From positions 1 through 17,827 of the forward strand of contig JAURMN010000082.1 of the NCBI GenBank assembly GCA_030830725.1: 17,827 bases of DNA, written 5' to 3'. Positions 6,889 to 15,247 of this stretch are shown here, piece by piece. The translations under genes and the position numbers were made by a program. The stretch comes from Balneolales bacterium. GTDB taxonomy: Bacteria > Bacteroidota > Rhodothermia > Balneolales > Balneolaceae. The notes under the pieces are model-generated. The model worked only from the letters and a program-made list of their open reading frames with translations. It did not search any database and was not told where the DNA came from. The number at the start of each line of letters is the position of its first letter. The first letter of the stretch is position 1.

Positions 6889-8313
6889 ATGGCACAACAA
6901 TTTGATGTATGCGTAATTGGTTCCGGTCCTGGTGGATATGTAGCCGCAATACGGGCCTCCCAACTTGGATTTAAAACGGCAATTGTTGAAAAACGGTTTT
7001 TAGGCGGGGTCTGCCTGAATATCGGGTGTATCCCGACAAAGGCACTTTTGCGTTCGGCCGAAGTATTTGAGTCTATTTCGCATGCCGCCGACTACGGGGT
7101 AAAAGTGGATGGATTTTCGGCTGATTTTGGCGGAATGGTTTCGAGAAGCCGGAAGGTTGCTGATAAAATGAGCAAGGGTGTTCAATTCTTGATGAAAGCG
7201 AATAAAGTGTCTGTGCTAAATGGTGCCGGCAGCTTTAAATCGTCGACCGAGCTTGCCATTTTGGATGATAAAGGCAAAGAAACAGAGACGGTGAAGGCGA
7301 AATATTTCATTGTTGCCACCGGCGCCAGACCACGTGAACTTCCTCACCTGCCGATTGATGGCAAACTGATTATGGATTCAGAGCGTGCAATGCAGCTCGA
7401 AAAGCAGCCGAAATCACTCGTGATTATGGGTGCCGGCGCCATTGGTGTTGAATTTGCCTATTTCTACAACACAATCGGCACGCAGGTTACATTAATTGAA
7501 TTGAAGCCAACTTTAGTACCCGTTGAAGATGAGGATGTAGGAAAAGAGCTGGGCAAGATCTACAAGAAAAAAGGCATGGAGATCATGACCGGTTGCAAAG
7601 TGGATACTGTGGAAAAAAGCGGGACAGGGGTAAAAGTCACGGTCGATACCCCAGAAGGCAAAAAAGAACTGAAAGCCGATATGGTGCTTTCCGCTGTGGG
7701 CGTAACCGGTAATATTGAACAAATCGGACTGGATAAAGCCGGAGTGAAGGCAGAGCATGGTGCGATTCAAGTAAATCGGGACACCTATGAAACGTCTGCC
7801 AAAGGTATTTATGCTATCGGAGATGTGATCGGAGCGCCATGGTTGGCTCACAAAGCATCACATGAAGCCATTGTTTGTGTGGAGAAACTCGCGGGTCTTA
7901 CACCGAAACCCATCAACTACGGAAACATTCCGGGCTGTACCTATTGCGAGCCACAAGTCGCTTCTGTGGGACTGACCGAAAAAGCGGCCAAAGAGCAGGG
8001 ATATGACGTTTTGGTTGGGAAGTTTCCATTCTCAGCCAGTGGGAAAGCCACCGGTTTGGGTCATGAAGAAGGCTTTGTGAAGGTGATTTTTGATGCGAAA
8101 TATGGCGAGTGGTTGGGCTGTCATATGATCGGGTCTCATGTTACTGAACTGATCGCTGAAGCGGTTGTAGCTCGTGATCTGGAAACTACTGGTCACGAAA
8201 TCATCCAGGCTGTACACCCGCATCCAACAATGAGTGAAGCGGTGATGGAAGCTGTGGCTGAGGCATACGGTGAAGGGGTTCATTTAGGGTCCAAGCCCAA
8301 ACTACACAAATAA
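6889..8313 (+). CDS. lpd: Dihydrolipoamide dehydrogenase (E3)
   Basis: The FAD flavoprotein that re-oxidises dihydrolipoyl groups of pyruvate, 2-oxoglutarate and branched-chain keto-acid dehydrogenase complexes and of the glycine cleavage system, passing electrons to NAD+. The 474-residue length is normal. Visible are the FAD loop GSGPGGYVA (11-19), the redox disulphide Cys42/Cys47 in GGVCLNIGCIPTKALL, the NAD loop GAGAIGVEFA (181-190), the second FAD motif TSAKGIYAIGDV (302-313) and the His445/Glu450 active-site pair in HPHPTMSE. The HPHPTMSE motif separates it from glutathione and mercuric reductases. The start ATG has no clear Shine-Dalgarno site. No E1 or E2 gene is nearby. The next genes, lipB and lipA, provide the lipoyl groups it acts on. 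Confidence 0.96.
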   Translation: MAQQFDVCVIGSGPGGYVAAIRASQLGFKTAIVEKRFLGGVCLNIGCIPTKALLRSAEVFESISHAADYGVKVDGFSADFGGMVSRSRKVADKMSKGVQFLMKANKVSVLNGAGSFKSSTELAILDDKGKETETVKAKYFIVATGARPRELPHLPIDGKLIMDSERAMQLEKQPKSLVIMGAGAIGVEFAYFYNTIGTQVTLIELKPTLVPVEDEDVGKELGKIYKKKGMEIMTGCKVDTVEKSGTGVKVTVDTPEGKKELKADMVLSAVGVTGNIEQIGLDKAGVKAEHGAIQVNRDTYETSAKGIYAIGDVIGAPWLAHKASHEAIVCVEKLAGLTPKPINYGNIPGCTYCEPQVASVGLTEKAAKEQGYDVLVGKFPFSASGKATGLGHEEGFVKVIFDAKYGEWLGCHMIGSHVTELIAEAVVARDLETTGHEIIQAVHPHPTMSEAVMEAVAEAYGEGVHLGSKPKLHK

Positions 8314-8448
8314 ACTGGCTTGTATCGAAGGAGGGGAGTCACACATCCCGGGGAATGAGTATTTGGACGCACTTTCTGGATCTAGACGCTTAACCCTTCC
8401 TCGCTTGTTTCAGGTTCCGGGCCAAGATAATCTCAATATTGAACCCGA

Positions 8449-9186
8449 ATGAGTAAGAACGCCCGCATTTTACGAGTTATGGAGTATGGACGGGTGCCCT
8501 ACCATCGTGCCTGGGCGATTCAAAGAGCATTTCAACAGGAGCGGGTTTCTGCAAAACTTTCCAAATCTGTTCCCCAAAAAGCGTTTGACGATCTTCTATT
8601 GTTTGTCGAACATCCGCACGTGTATACTCTTGGTAAGAGCGGAGATAAAGCGAACATGCTGATTACGGACGAGCGATTGAAGCAGTTGAATGCGGAATGG
8701 GTCCCGATTGATCGGGGCGGGGATATCACCTATCATGGCCCTGGACAGATTGTCGGATATCCGATAATGGATCTCGACCATCACTTTACGGATATTCATC
8801 GCTACCTCCGATCGCTGGAAGAAATCATCATTCAAACGTGTCGGCATTTTGGGGTCGAATCCGGCCGACTTGAAGGGTTAACCGGTGTCTGGGTAGAAGA
8901 CCGCAAGATTTGTGCATTTGGCGTGAAATGTTCTCGATGGGTGACTCTTCATGGATTCGCCCTCAATGTTTCGACAGATCTTTCGTATTTTAATCACATT
9001 GTTCCTTGCGGTATTCAGGATAAGCAGGTTACAAGTTTGGAATTGGAGTTGGATACCTCACTCGACCCGAACGAAGTAAAACGGGTGATTGCAGAAAAGT
9101 TTGACCAGGTTTTTGACATCAGATCGCTTTGGACTGCCCCAGATTGGCCAGATCAGACAGAAGATGACAAAAATCGCGCAGAATGA
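8449..9186 (+). CDS. lipB: Octanoyltransferase (lipoyl synthesis)
   Basis: Moves the octanoyl chain from octanoyl-ACP to lipoyl-domain lysines, the first step of lipoyl cofactor assembly. The 245-residue protein carries FVEHPHVYTLGKSG (52-65), the signature RGGDITYHGPGQ (89-100), catalytic Lys153 in DRKICAFG and the acyl-thioester nucleophile Cys187 in HIVPCGI. The 34-residue Lys-Cys spacing matches the Mycobacterium tuberculosis enzyme. The TLHGFALNV segment (166-174) is also typical. The C-terminal 15 residues are acidic and poorly conserved. There is no obvious Shine-Dalgarno site before the ATG. It lies 12 bases before lipA, so the two are very likely one transcript, and 135 bases after lpd, where no terminator is evident. 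Confidence 0.96.
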   Translation: MSKNARILRVMEYGRVPYHRAWAIQRAFQQERVSAKLSKSVPQKAFDDLLLFVEHPHVYTLGKSGDKANMLITDERLKQLNAEWVPIDRGGDITYHGPGQIVGYPIMDLDHHFTDIHRYLRSLEEIIIQTCRHFGVESGRLEGLTGVWVEDRKICAFGVKCSRWVTLHGFALNVSTDLSYFNHIVPCGIQDKQVTSLELELDTSLDPNEVKRVIAEKFDQVFDIRSLWTAPDWPDQTEDDKNRAE

Positions 9187-9198
9187 ATGGATTAGAAA

Positions 9199-10077
9199 AT
9201 GATTAGAGAACTCAATGTCTTAGAAAATCCCACACCAGCCGAGCGCAGACCCGATTGGCTTCGGGTAAAACTTCCGTCTGGGGAGACGTTTAAAGAGGTC
9301 TCAGACACCATTCGAAAGTATAAACTAAATACTGTCTGTTCAGAGGCAAGATGTCCAAACATGGGCGAGTGTTGGGGTGCAGGTACAGCCACTTTTATGA
9401 TATTGGGAGATGTTTGTACCCGTTCATGTTCCTTCTGTGCGGTGAAAACCGGACGTCCACCCATGGATCTTGACTGGGATGAACCGGCGCGTGTAGCCGA
9501 TGCGGCTTCCAAAATGAAACTCAAACATGTGGTGTTGACCTCGGTAAATCGCGACGAGCGTAAGGATGGTGGGGCTCCTATTTTTGCCGAAACACACAGC
9601 AAACTCCGTGAAAGAATACCCGGTGTTACCATTGAGTCTCTGATCCCGGATTTCAGGGGTGATTGGGAAGCCCTCCAGATTGTTCTGGATACCCCACCGG
9701 ATGTTCTTAGTCACAATCTCGAAACGGTTCCGCGTTTATACCGGGATATCCGTCCTCAAGCTCGCTACGAGCGGTCATTAGAGTTGCTTAAACGAACAAA
9801 ACAACAGGGCGTACGGAGCAAAACAGGTATTATGGTGGGCCTTGGTGAAACACGTGAAGAGGTCATCGAATTAATGCAGGATTGTGTAGACCATCAGGTT
9901 GATGTCTTAACGATTGGTCAGTATATGCAACCCACTAAGATGCACCACCCTGTGATGCGTTGGGTGCACCCTGACGAATTTGCAGAATACAAAGAAATTG
10001 GAGAAACACTCGGGCTTGAGCATGTCGAAAGCGGTCCGTTGGTGCGTTCTTCTTATCATGCTGAACGCCATCTCTGA
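9199..10077 (+). CDS. lipA: Lipoyl synthase (radical SAM)
   Basis: Inserts two sulfur atoms into protein-bound octanoyl chains using S-adenosylmethionine and two [4Fe-4S] clusters. The auxiliary-cluster cysteines are Cys47, Cys52 and Cys58 (CSEARCPNMGEC). The radical SAM cysteines are Cys73, Cys77 and Cys80 (CTRSCSFC). The C-terminal RSSYHA motif (283-288), whose serine ligates the auxiliary cluster, is intact, as are SHNLETVPRLY and KTGIMVGLGET. The usual D-R-D-D-x-x-DGGA stretch reads NRDERKDGGA here, a mild variant. Length (292) is normal. An upstream in-frame ATG at 9187 runs into a stop at once, so the ATG at 9199 is the start. The gene follows lipB and precedes plsY by 17 bases. Confidence 0.97.
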   Translation: MIRELNVLENPTPAERRPDWLRVKLPSGETFKEVSDTIRKYKLNTVCSEARCPNMGECWGAGTATFMILGDVCTRSCSFCAVKTGRPPMDLDWDEPARVADAASKMKLKHVVLTSVNRDERKDGGAPIFAETHSKLRERIPGVTIESLIPDFRGDWEALQIVLDTPPDVLSHNLETVPRLYRDIRPQARYERSLELLKRTKQQGVRSKTGIMVGLGETREEVIELMQDCVDHQVDVLTIGQYMQPTKMHHPVMRWVHPDEFAEYKEIGETLGLEHVESGPLVRSSYHAERHL

Positions 10078-10082
10078 TTGAG

Positions 10083-10087
10083 AGGAG
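10083..10087 (+). promoter_or_regulatory. Ribosome binding site AGGAG for plsY
   Basis: AGGAG just after the lipA stop codon, seven bases before a TTG. It is the reason for accepting TTG as the plsY start, since no ATG or GTG lies at a suitable place. Confidence 0.75.
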
Positions 10088-10094
10088 CTACCCC

Positions 10095-10799
10095 TTGTTA
10101 TCACTCATCGTTGTTTTATTGATCAGTTACCTGCTGGGCTCTATCCCAACTTCTCTGTGGATGGGGCGCTTTGTACGGGGGATTGACATCCGTGAATATG
10201 GAAGTGGAAATGCCGGCGCTACGAACACATTTCGAATCCTGGGCTGGCCGTCCGGAGTCGTGGTTTTGAGCCTTGATTTCTTTAAAGGATTTGTCTCGAC
10301 CTATTGGGTAAGTCATTTGGCCTGGAAAATTGGAACCGGGCCTGTGACAATTCCCGCGTGGGATGTGGATGCATTTGTCCAGATAGCCTGCGGATTTATG
10401 GCTGTTTTTGGTCATGCAGCTCCGGTATTTGCAGGATTCAAGGGAGGAAAAGGTGGAGCCACAGCTGCCGGTATGCTCTATGGAATCGAACCTGTTTCAA
10501 TCAGCATCAGTGTGGGAATTTTCTTGCTGGTAATGTTTACCACTCGATATGTGTCATTGGGTACGGTAATTTCAACGGCTGCCTATCCCCTGTCGCAATT
10601 GGTACTACGCTACATTGTAGGATGGCAAATTGATGGAAGCGTGATCATATTGAGTGCTGCCGCATCCCTGTTTATTATCTACAAGCACAAGGCTAATTTG
10701 CAGCGTCTGCTCAATGGAACCGAAAATCGAATTAAGACATTCAAACCTCGAAAAGGAATCCCGAAAGACGAGTTGACCACTCACCGGATGAAACCTTAG
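10095..10799 (+). CDS. plsY: Glycerol-3-phosphate acyltransferase PlsY
   Basis: An inner-membrane enzyme that acylates glycerol-3-phosphate from acyl-phosphate to form lysophosphatidate, the first committed step of phospholipid synthesis. The 234-residue protein has several hydrophobic segments and the three conserved loops: GSIPTS (15-20), EYGSGNAGATNTFR (34-47) and HAAPVFAGFKGGKGGATAAG (107-126). It is about 20 residues longer than many PlsY proteins because of a hydrophilic basic tail (about 205-234). The TTG start follows an AGGAG at the right distance and begins directly with the first membrane helix. Its substrate is made by GpsA, encoded five bases downstream, so the pair forms a sensible metabolic unit. 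PlsX, which makes the acyl-phosphate, is not in the window. Confidence 0.95.
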   Translation: MLSLIVVLLISYLLGSIPTSLWMGRFVRGIDIREYGSGNAGATNTFRILGWPSGVVVLSLDFFKGFVSTYWVSHLAWKIGTGPVTIPAWDVDAFVQIACGFMAVFGHAAPVFAGFKGGKGGATAAGMLYGIEPVSISISVGIFLLVMFTTRYVSLGTVISTAAYPLSQLVLRYIVGWQIDGSVIILSAAASLFIIYKHKANLQRLLNGTENRIKTFKPRKGIPKDELTTHRMKP

Positions 10800-10804
10800 C
10801 GTTT

Positions 10805-11818
10805 ATGAAAACCCGAATCTGCATTATTGGCGCTGGTAGTTTTGGAACCGCACTTTCGGTGGTGTTGGATAAAAGCGGTGCAGATGTAACACTATGGGCC
10901 AGAGAAAGTGAAATTGCTGCCGGGATTATGGAACAGCACCGAAATCTGGCCTACTTAACCGATATCCTACTTCCGGTTACTGTGCGCTGTACAACGAGTA
11001 TGGAAGTAGCTCTCCAGGGTGCACAGTATGTCCTTTTTGCGACACCTTCTCACACATTGCGTGAAATGGCGGGTAAAGTAGCCCCCTTCTTAAAAGGGAA
11101 TGAACGCATCGTCAGTGTCGCAAAAGGATTAGAAAACGAGACTTTTTTACGGATGTCAGAGGTCTTGGCCGAAGAATTAGGCCACGTAATTGACACCGAT
11201 CACATCGGGGTTATTTCAGGACCTAGTCATGCAGAAGAAGTGGCGTTGTTTATGCCCACCACAGTCGTGGTAGCAGCCAATTCAAGAGGGGTGGCGAAGG
11301 CAATTCAAGAGACCTTTATGACCCCCATGTTCCGTATTTACCTGAATCACGATATTGTCGGGGTTGAAATTGCCGGCGCGGTCAAAAATGTCATGGCCCT
11401 TGCAGCCGGGATCTTGCAGGGTATGAATAGGGGAGACAATGCCATCGCAGCCTTAATGACCCGTGGATTACACGAGATGAAGCGTATGGGTCTGAAAATG
11501 GGAGCCTCTCAGGATACGTTTTCCGGTTTGGCGGGAATGGGAGATTTGATCGTGACCTGTACCAGTGAACATAGTCGAAACCGATCTGTGGGATTTCGTA
11601 TCGGGAGGGGAGAATCATTAAAAGAGATTATCGAATCGATGAATATGGTGGCAGAAGGGGTAAAAACGACCGACTCTGTTCACCATTGGGCTCTTAAGAA
11701 TCGCGTAGAGATGCCGATCACCTCGGCTGTGTATCGAATTTTATTTGAGGGAACCTGTCCTAACGAAGCGTTGTTTGATTTAATGACACGCAATCCAAAA
11801 GATGAGATCGCGTTTTAA
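10805..11818 (+). CDS. gpsA: NAD(P)-dependent glycerol-3-phosphate dehydrogenase
   Basis: A cytoplasmic enzyme reducing dihydroxyacetone phosphate to sn-glycerol-3-phosphate for phospholipid synthesis. The 337-residue length is standard. It has the N-terminal Rossmann loop GAGSFGTALS (9-18), VLFATPSHTLREM (76-88), the conserved VSVAKGLE (103-110), GVISGPSHAEEV (135-146) and catalytic Lys194 in EIAGAVKNVMALAAGI. The C-terminal part contains GLAGMGDLIVTCTSEHSRNR (241-260), also diagnostic. It starts five bases after the plsY stop with no clear Shine-Dalgarno site, so translation is probably coupled. The AlbA_2-domain gene follows 15 bases later. Confidence 0.97.
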   Translation: MKTRICIIGAGSFGTALSVVLDKSGADVTLWARESEIAAGIMEQHRNLAYLTDILLPVTVRCTTSMEVALQGAQYVLFATPSHTLREMAGKVAPFLKGNERIVSVAKGLENETFLRMSEVLAEELGHVIDTDHIGVISGPSHAEEVALFMPTTVVVAANSRGVAKAIQETFMTPMFRIYLNHDIVGVEIAGAVKNVMALAAGILQGMNRGDNAIAALMTRGLHEMKRMGLKMGASQDTFSGLAGMGDLIVTCTSEHSRNRSVGFRIGRGESLKEIIESMNMVAEGVKTTDSVHHWALKNRVEMPITSAVYRILFEGTCPNEALFDLMTRNPKDEIAF

Positions 11819-11833
11819 GGAACAGCGAGTCAA

Positions 11834-12568
11834 GTGTTAAGAACCCGCGCAGAAGAGGCAGTAGAGTCACTGCCTGTTAATGGAGAGTCACGGATCATGT
11901 TTTCAGAAGGGGATATTCATATATCGGATTTAACCCAACGGGACCTCAAACTGCTCATCGAGCGGGGGGAGTCAGTGGTATTGGAGTTCAAAAAGACGAT
12001 ACCCTCGGCTGAAAAAATTGCTCGTGAAATTTGCGCCTTTGCCAACACCATGGGTGGATTTATTCTGGTGGGGGTAGCGGATCATGGCGCGATAGTCGGC
12101 ATCCAAGACTATTTTGAAGAGGAGCATTGGATCCGAGAGGCTGCAGAACGGTATTGCGATCCCCCCGCGAAGATCTCTTTAGAAATCGTCCATTTGATGG
12201 AATGTGATGTGCTGTTGGTGCGAGTGAAGGAGTCGCAGGAAAAACCGGTGACCGTGCGGTTTCGAAACCAGGAGACAGTGTATGTGCGTAAGCACGAAGA
12301 AAGTGTTGTCGCGACACCTTCCATGATTGGATTATTACATTCGGATCAAAGTGAAGAACCGGTCACATTTGTGTATGGCCAGCATGAGCAAAAGCTGTTT
12401 CGCTTCATTCATGAGTATGGAGAGATCAGCCCAAGGCGTTATTCGGAATTGGTGGGAATACCTCCCGAGCAGGCCACTCATACGTTGGTTCAATTGGTTA
12501 AAGTGGGAGTCTTGACCATGTTTAAACGAGAAACAAACGAGTTTTTCTGTTTTTCGAAAACGGTGTAA
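11834..12568 (+). CDS. AlbA_2 (Schlafen-like) domain protein with C-terminal winged helix
   Basis: A predicted nucleic-acid-binding protein of unknown target, 244 residues. Residues 42-155 carry the AlbA_2 / Schlafen AlbA-like pattern: GESVVLEFKKTIPSAEKIAREI, then CAFANTMGGFILVGVADHGAIVGI, later KPVTVRFRNQETVYVRKHEES. Residues 180-240 look like a winged-helix unit (LFRFIHEYGEISPRRYSELVG, then a recognition-like helix and a beta wing ending in FFCFSK). There is no AAA ATPase part, which some relatives have. The GTG start has AAGGA twelve bases upstream. The ATG at 11897 (Met22), with GGAGAG nine bases upstream, is a credible alternative and still keeps the whole domain. Co-transcription with gpsA is likely from the 15-base gap. 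A role as transcriptional regulator is inferred from architecture only. Confidence 0.8.
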   Translation: MLRTRAEEAVESLPVNGESRIMFSEGDIHISDLTQRDLKLLIERGESVVLEFKKTIPSAEKIAREICAFANTMGGFILVGVADHGAIVGIQDYFEEEHWIREAAERYCDPPAKISLEIVHLMECDVLLVRVKESQEKPVTVRFRNQETVYVRKHEESVVATPSMIGLLHSDQSEEPVTFVYGQHEQKLFRFIHEYGEISPRRYSELVGIPPEQATHTLVQLVKVGVLTMFKRETNEFFCFSKTV

Positions 12569-12665
12569 TTTTACTATAGTCAACAAAGCGTGTTGCCCTA
12601 TCCGCGTAGGCATCCTTAAATGAATCTGTACGATAAGTACACTTAAAGAGGGTTAAAGTGGTACA

Positions 12666-13082
12666 ATGATGAACAGCATGGACGAAAATTTAGATGATGT
12701 GATAGCCTCCTTGATCGATTTTACGGAGGAGAGTTCCACAGAACCGCTTGTACAGCCTGTGATTTTGCTCACCGAAAATGCGGCTCATGAGATTAGGCGC
12801 ATCATGAAAGCTGAAAACCTCGACGAAGCCCTTCGACTGCGTGTGGCTGTAGAAGGTGGTGGATGCAGCGGACTCAGTTACAAACTAGGTTTTGACAAGA
12901 AGACGGATGAAGACATGGTGTGCGAGTCGCAGGGCTTGGAGATTGTTATAGATCCGCGTCATGCACTTTATCTAGATAAATGCGAGATCGATTATCCTCA
13001 GGGATTGGATGCCAGAGGATTTGTATTCCGCAATCCAAATGCCAGTGAATCCTGTGGCTGTGGAACCTCATTTGCAGTGTAA
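12666..13082 (+). CDS. A-type Fe-S carrier protein (HesB/IscA/SufA/ErpA family)
   Basis: Carries or hands over iron-sulfur clusters to target enzymes. The core from about residue 31 has VEGGGCSGLSYKLGF with Cys67 and the C-terminal SESCGCGTSF with Cys130 and Cys132, the three cluster ligands, plus EIDYPQGLDARGFVFRNPNA before it. Compared with a typical 107-115-residue member, this 138-residue protein has an acidic N-terminal extension of about 29 residues. Cys86 and Cys106 are extra. Three ATG codons (12666, 12669, 12678) are possible starts and change the protein little. No other isc or suf gene adjoins it, so IscA, SufA and ErpA cannot be told apart. The 97-base upstream gap holds a small inverted repeat (TGTAC/GTACA, 12627-12641) of doubtful meaning. 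LipA, encoded nearby, is a plausible client. Confidence 0.92.
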   Translation: MMNSMDENLDDVIASLIDFTEESSTEPLVQPVILLTENAAHEIRRIMKAENLDEALRLRVAVEGGGCSGLSYKLGFDKKTDEDMVCESQGLEIVIDPRHALYLDKCEIDYPQGLDARGFVFRNPNASESCGCGTSFAV

Positions 13083-13084
13083 AA

Positions 13085-13107
13085 GGGGTGCTCACGATCC
13101 AAACCCC
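13085..13107 (-). terminator. Weak candidate terminator for hslO between convergent genes
   Basis: In the 27-base gap between the convergent Fe-S carrier and hslO genes, a GGGGT/ACCCC stem of 5 bp with a 13-base loop is followed on the minus strand by four Ts. The stem is short and the loop large, so this is a weak call, and no T tract serves the plus strand. Confidence 0.3.
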
Positions 13108-13109
13108 AC

Positions 13110-14021
13110 TTAGTTTAGCGCAGCTTTTGCTTCTAGGATAAGTTGACCGATTACATCGGTACCGATCATTTCGCGATTTCCACAGTATTGACACACCAAC
13201 TCTTGCTCCTCTCCTCCCATCTCTCGTAACTCCTCATAAGAAAGCATCGAAAGACCACGAATAAACCGCTCTCGACTGCATCTACAGAAAAAATGTACCG
13301 GGCGACGATCTAGTTCTCGCACCTCGAAGTCGCCTGCCGCTTTGGTCATGATGGTATCAATGTACAGGTCATCCTCCAGTAGAGAGGCTACGGAAGGGAA
13401 TGTTTTCAAATGATCACTCAATTTGTCCATTACTCCTGGTTTGGCACCTGGTAATCGTTGAACGAAGAGCCCACCAGCCTGCACGATTTCCCCTTTTTCA
13501 TTCAGGCTCACATCCAACATGATTGCCGAGGGAATTTGCTCGGATTGAGCCAAATAATAGGCAATGTCCTGTACGATATCTCCATGGATAATTTCGATAG
13601 AGCTGCTTCGGGGTTCGGCTTCGTTGTAGAGGGTTTTACTTACATTCAGTACTCCAAGTCCAATTCCGCTACCCAGATTGTACTCCGATACCAGGAGGCT
13701 TTCCGAAAGATGGGCCTTTGGATTTCGTACATATCCCCGCACTTCTCCCACGCTGTTGGCTTCGGCAAGCATCATCCCTACTGGACCGTCCCCGTCAAAC
13801 CGGAGTTGAATCCGCTCTTCCCCTTTTAATTCGGAAGCCAAAAGCAGAGACGCTGTCAGGCTTCTGCCCAGTAAGATGGACGCTAAAACATCCAATCCAT
13901 GTCTGACAACGGCTTCCTGCACCAGTTCGGTTGTCTTTACAACACTGATCTTAAAATCTCCCTTTTCTGAGATTCCTTTGATCAGGCGATCCTTGAATTT
14001 ATACTGCTCGAGAGTGCTCAT
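13110..14021 (-). CDS. hslO: Redox-regulated chaperone Hsp33
   Basis: A cytoplasmic holdase that binds unfolding proteins when oxidative stress breaks its zinc site. The 303-residue protein has the family core (RSLTASLLLASELKGEERIQLRFDGDGP, 53-80, in two parts, and VRGYVRNP, 94-101) and the C-terminal redox switch Cys246-x-Cys248 ... Cys277-x-x-Cys280. All four zinc ligands are intact, so redox control should work. It starts on an ATG that overlaps the leucine dehydrogenase stop codon by four bases (ATGA) and lacks a Shine-Dalgarno site, which points to re-initiation after the upstream gene. The gene is convergent with the Fe-S carrier gene. Confidence 0.96.
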   Translation of the reverse strand: MSTLEQYKFKDRLIKGISEKGDFKISVVKTTELVQEAVVRHGLDVLASILLGRSLTASLLLASELKGEERIQLRFDGDGPVGMMLAEANSVGEVRGYVRNPKAHLSESLLVSEYNLGSGIGLGVLNVSKTLYNEAEPRSSSIEIIHGDIVQDIAYYLAQSEQIPSAIMLDVSLNEKGEIVQAGGLFVQRLPGAKPGVMDKLSDHLKTFPSVASLLEDDLYIDTIMTKAAGDFEVRELDRRPVHFFCRCSRERFIRGLSMLSYEELREMGGEEQELVCQYCGNREMIGTDVIGQLILEAKAALN

Positions 14022-15097
14022 GCGTGGTTTTTACGTGCTTGGATTTGTTCTTCTGCAATGCGATCGGACGCTTCACCCGGAGTGATTTGTTCCTCTTCGG
14101 CCCGTTTAAAGACTTTAAGTGTGGTCTCATAAATGGATTCCGCACGTTTCATGGACCAATCCTCCGCTTCACCCACTAATTCGCTGTATACATGCATAAT
14201 CCCGCCGGCATTCACGACGTAGTCGGGAGCGTATAGAATTCCGCGATTTTGGAGCTCTTTCCCATGACGAACCGGGTTGTCGAGTACATTATTCGCTCCA
14301 CCGGCGATCACACTGCACGTGAGTCGCGGGATTGACGCATCGTTAATCACTGCCCCCAGAGCATTTGGCGAAAAAATATCGGCTTGTATCTCCAAAATAG
14401 CATCTGCCTCCACCACTTGAGCACCTGTTCGGCTGGCTACGGTATGAGCTTTTTCAACAAAGATATCGGAGATAAACAGAACAGCTTTTTCTTTGGCAAG
14501 ATAGTCGGCCAGAATTTCTGCAACATGGCCGGCACCTTGAATGGCAATTCGTTTTCCTTCTAAAGAGTCGTTTCCATAGGCCTGTTTGGCGGCAGCTTTC
14601 ATGCCCATATAAACTCCGAAGGCGGTAATCGGACTGGGCGCACCCATTCCACCATTTTCTCTGGATTTTCCGGTTACGTACGGGGTCGTTTTGGAAATCC
14701 AGTCCATTTCCACTTCGGTCATTCCCACATCTTCAGCAGTTATGTATCGCCCACATAGACCGTCAACAATCCGTCCAAATGAATTGAAAAGGGCTTCTGA
14801 TTTGTCCGTAGCCGGATTGCCAATGATTACTGCTTTTCCGCCACCTAGATCTAACCCAGATACGGCAGACTTGTAGGTCATTCCTCTCGAAAGTCGTAAA
14901 ACATCCCGTAGTGCAGAAGCTTCGTCCGCATACGGCCACATTCGTACTCCTCCCAAAGATGGACCCAGTGTTGTATCATGGATGGCAATAATGGTTTTTA
15001 AACCTGTTTTCGGATCTGAACTAAACACGACCTGTTCGTGACCCATTTCCAGCATAGCTGCGTGCAGGGACGTGTGTTGGACATCTGTCTGATTCAT
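14018..15097 (-). CDS. Leucine dehydrogenase (Glu/Leu/Phe/Val dehydrogenase family)
   Basis: NAD-dependent oxidative deamination of leucine and other branched-chain amino acids to keto acids. The 359-residue length and motifs fit the leucine/phenylalanine dehydrogenase group rather than hexameric glutamate dehydrogenases. It has the substrate loop GPSLGGVRMWPY (45-56), Lys76 in RGMTYKSAVSGLDLGGGKAV, the catalytic Lys88, and YITAEDVGMTEVEMDW (118-133). The Rossmann loop reads QGAGHVA (187-192 core), with the small-residue variant seen in leucine dehydrogenases. PDYVVNAGGIM follows. Substrate preference between leucine, valine and phenylalanine cannot be fixed by eye. The gene is divergent from recJ across a 150-base gap, which includes an A/T run near 15131-15143, and overlaps hslO. 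Confidence 0.92.
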   Translation of the reverse strand: MNQTDVQHTSLHAAMLEMGHEQVVFSSDPKTGLKTIIAIHDTTLGPSLGGVRMWPYADEASALRDVLRLSRGMTYKSAVSGLDLGGGKAVIIGNPATDKSEALFNSFGRIVDGLCGRYITAEDVGMTEVEMDWISKTTPYVTGKSRENGGMGAPSPITAFGVYMGMKAAAKQAYGNDSLEGKRIAIQGAGHVAEILADYLAKEKAVLFISDIFVEKAHTVASRTGAQVVEADAILEIQADIFSPNALGAVINDASIPRLTCSVIAGGANNVLDNPVRHGKELQNRGILYAPDYVVNAGGIMHVYSELVGEAEDWSMKRAESIYETTLKVFKRAEEEQITPGEASDRIAEEQIQARKNHA

Positions 15098-15247
15098 AAA
15101 TATACTCGCTCTGTTTTTCTGTCGCTTTCAAAAAAATTTTCAAAGGAAACCGTGGGGCTTGTCGGCGTCCTCTTTTTCGGCTATCAGCTCCATTTTAAGA
15201 TACCGAATAATCCGACGCTTCTCTATGAAAATTGGTATACTTAAGAG

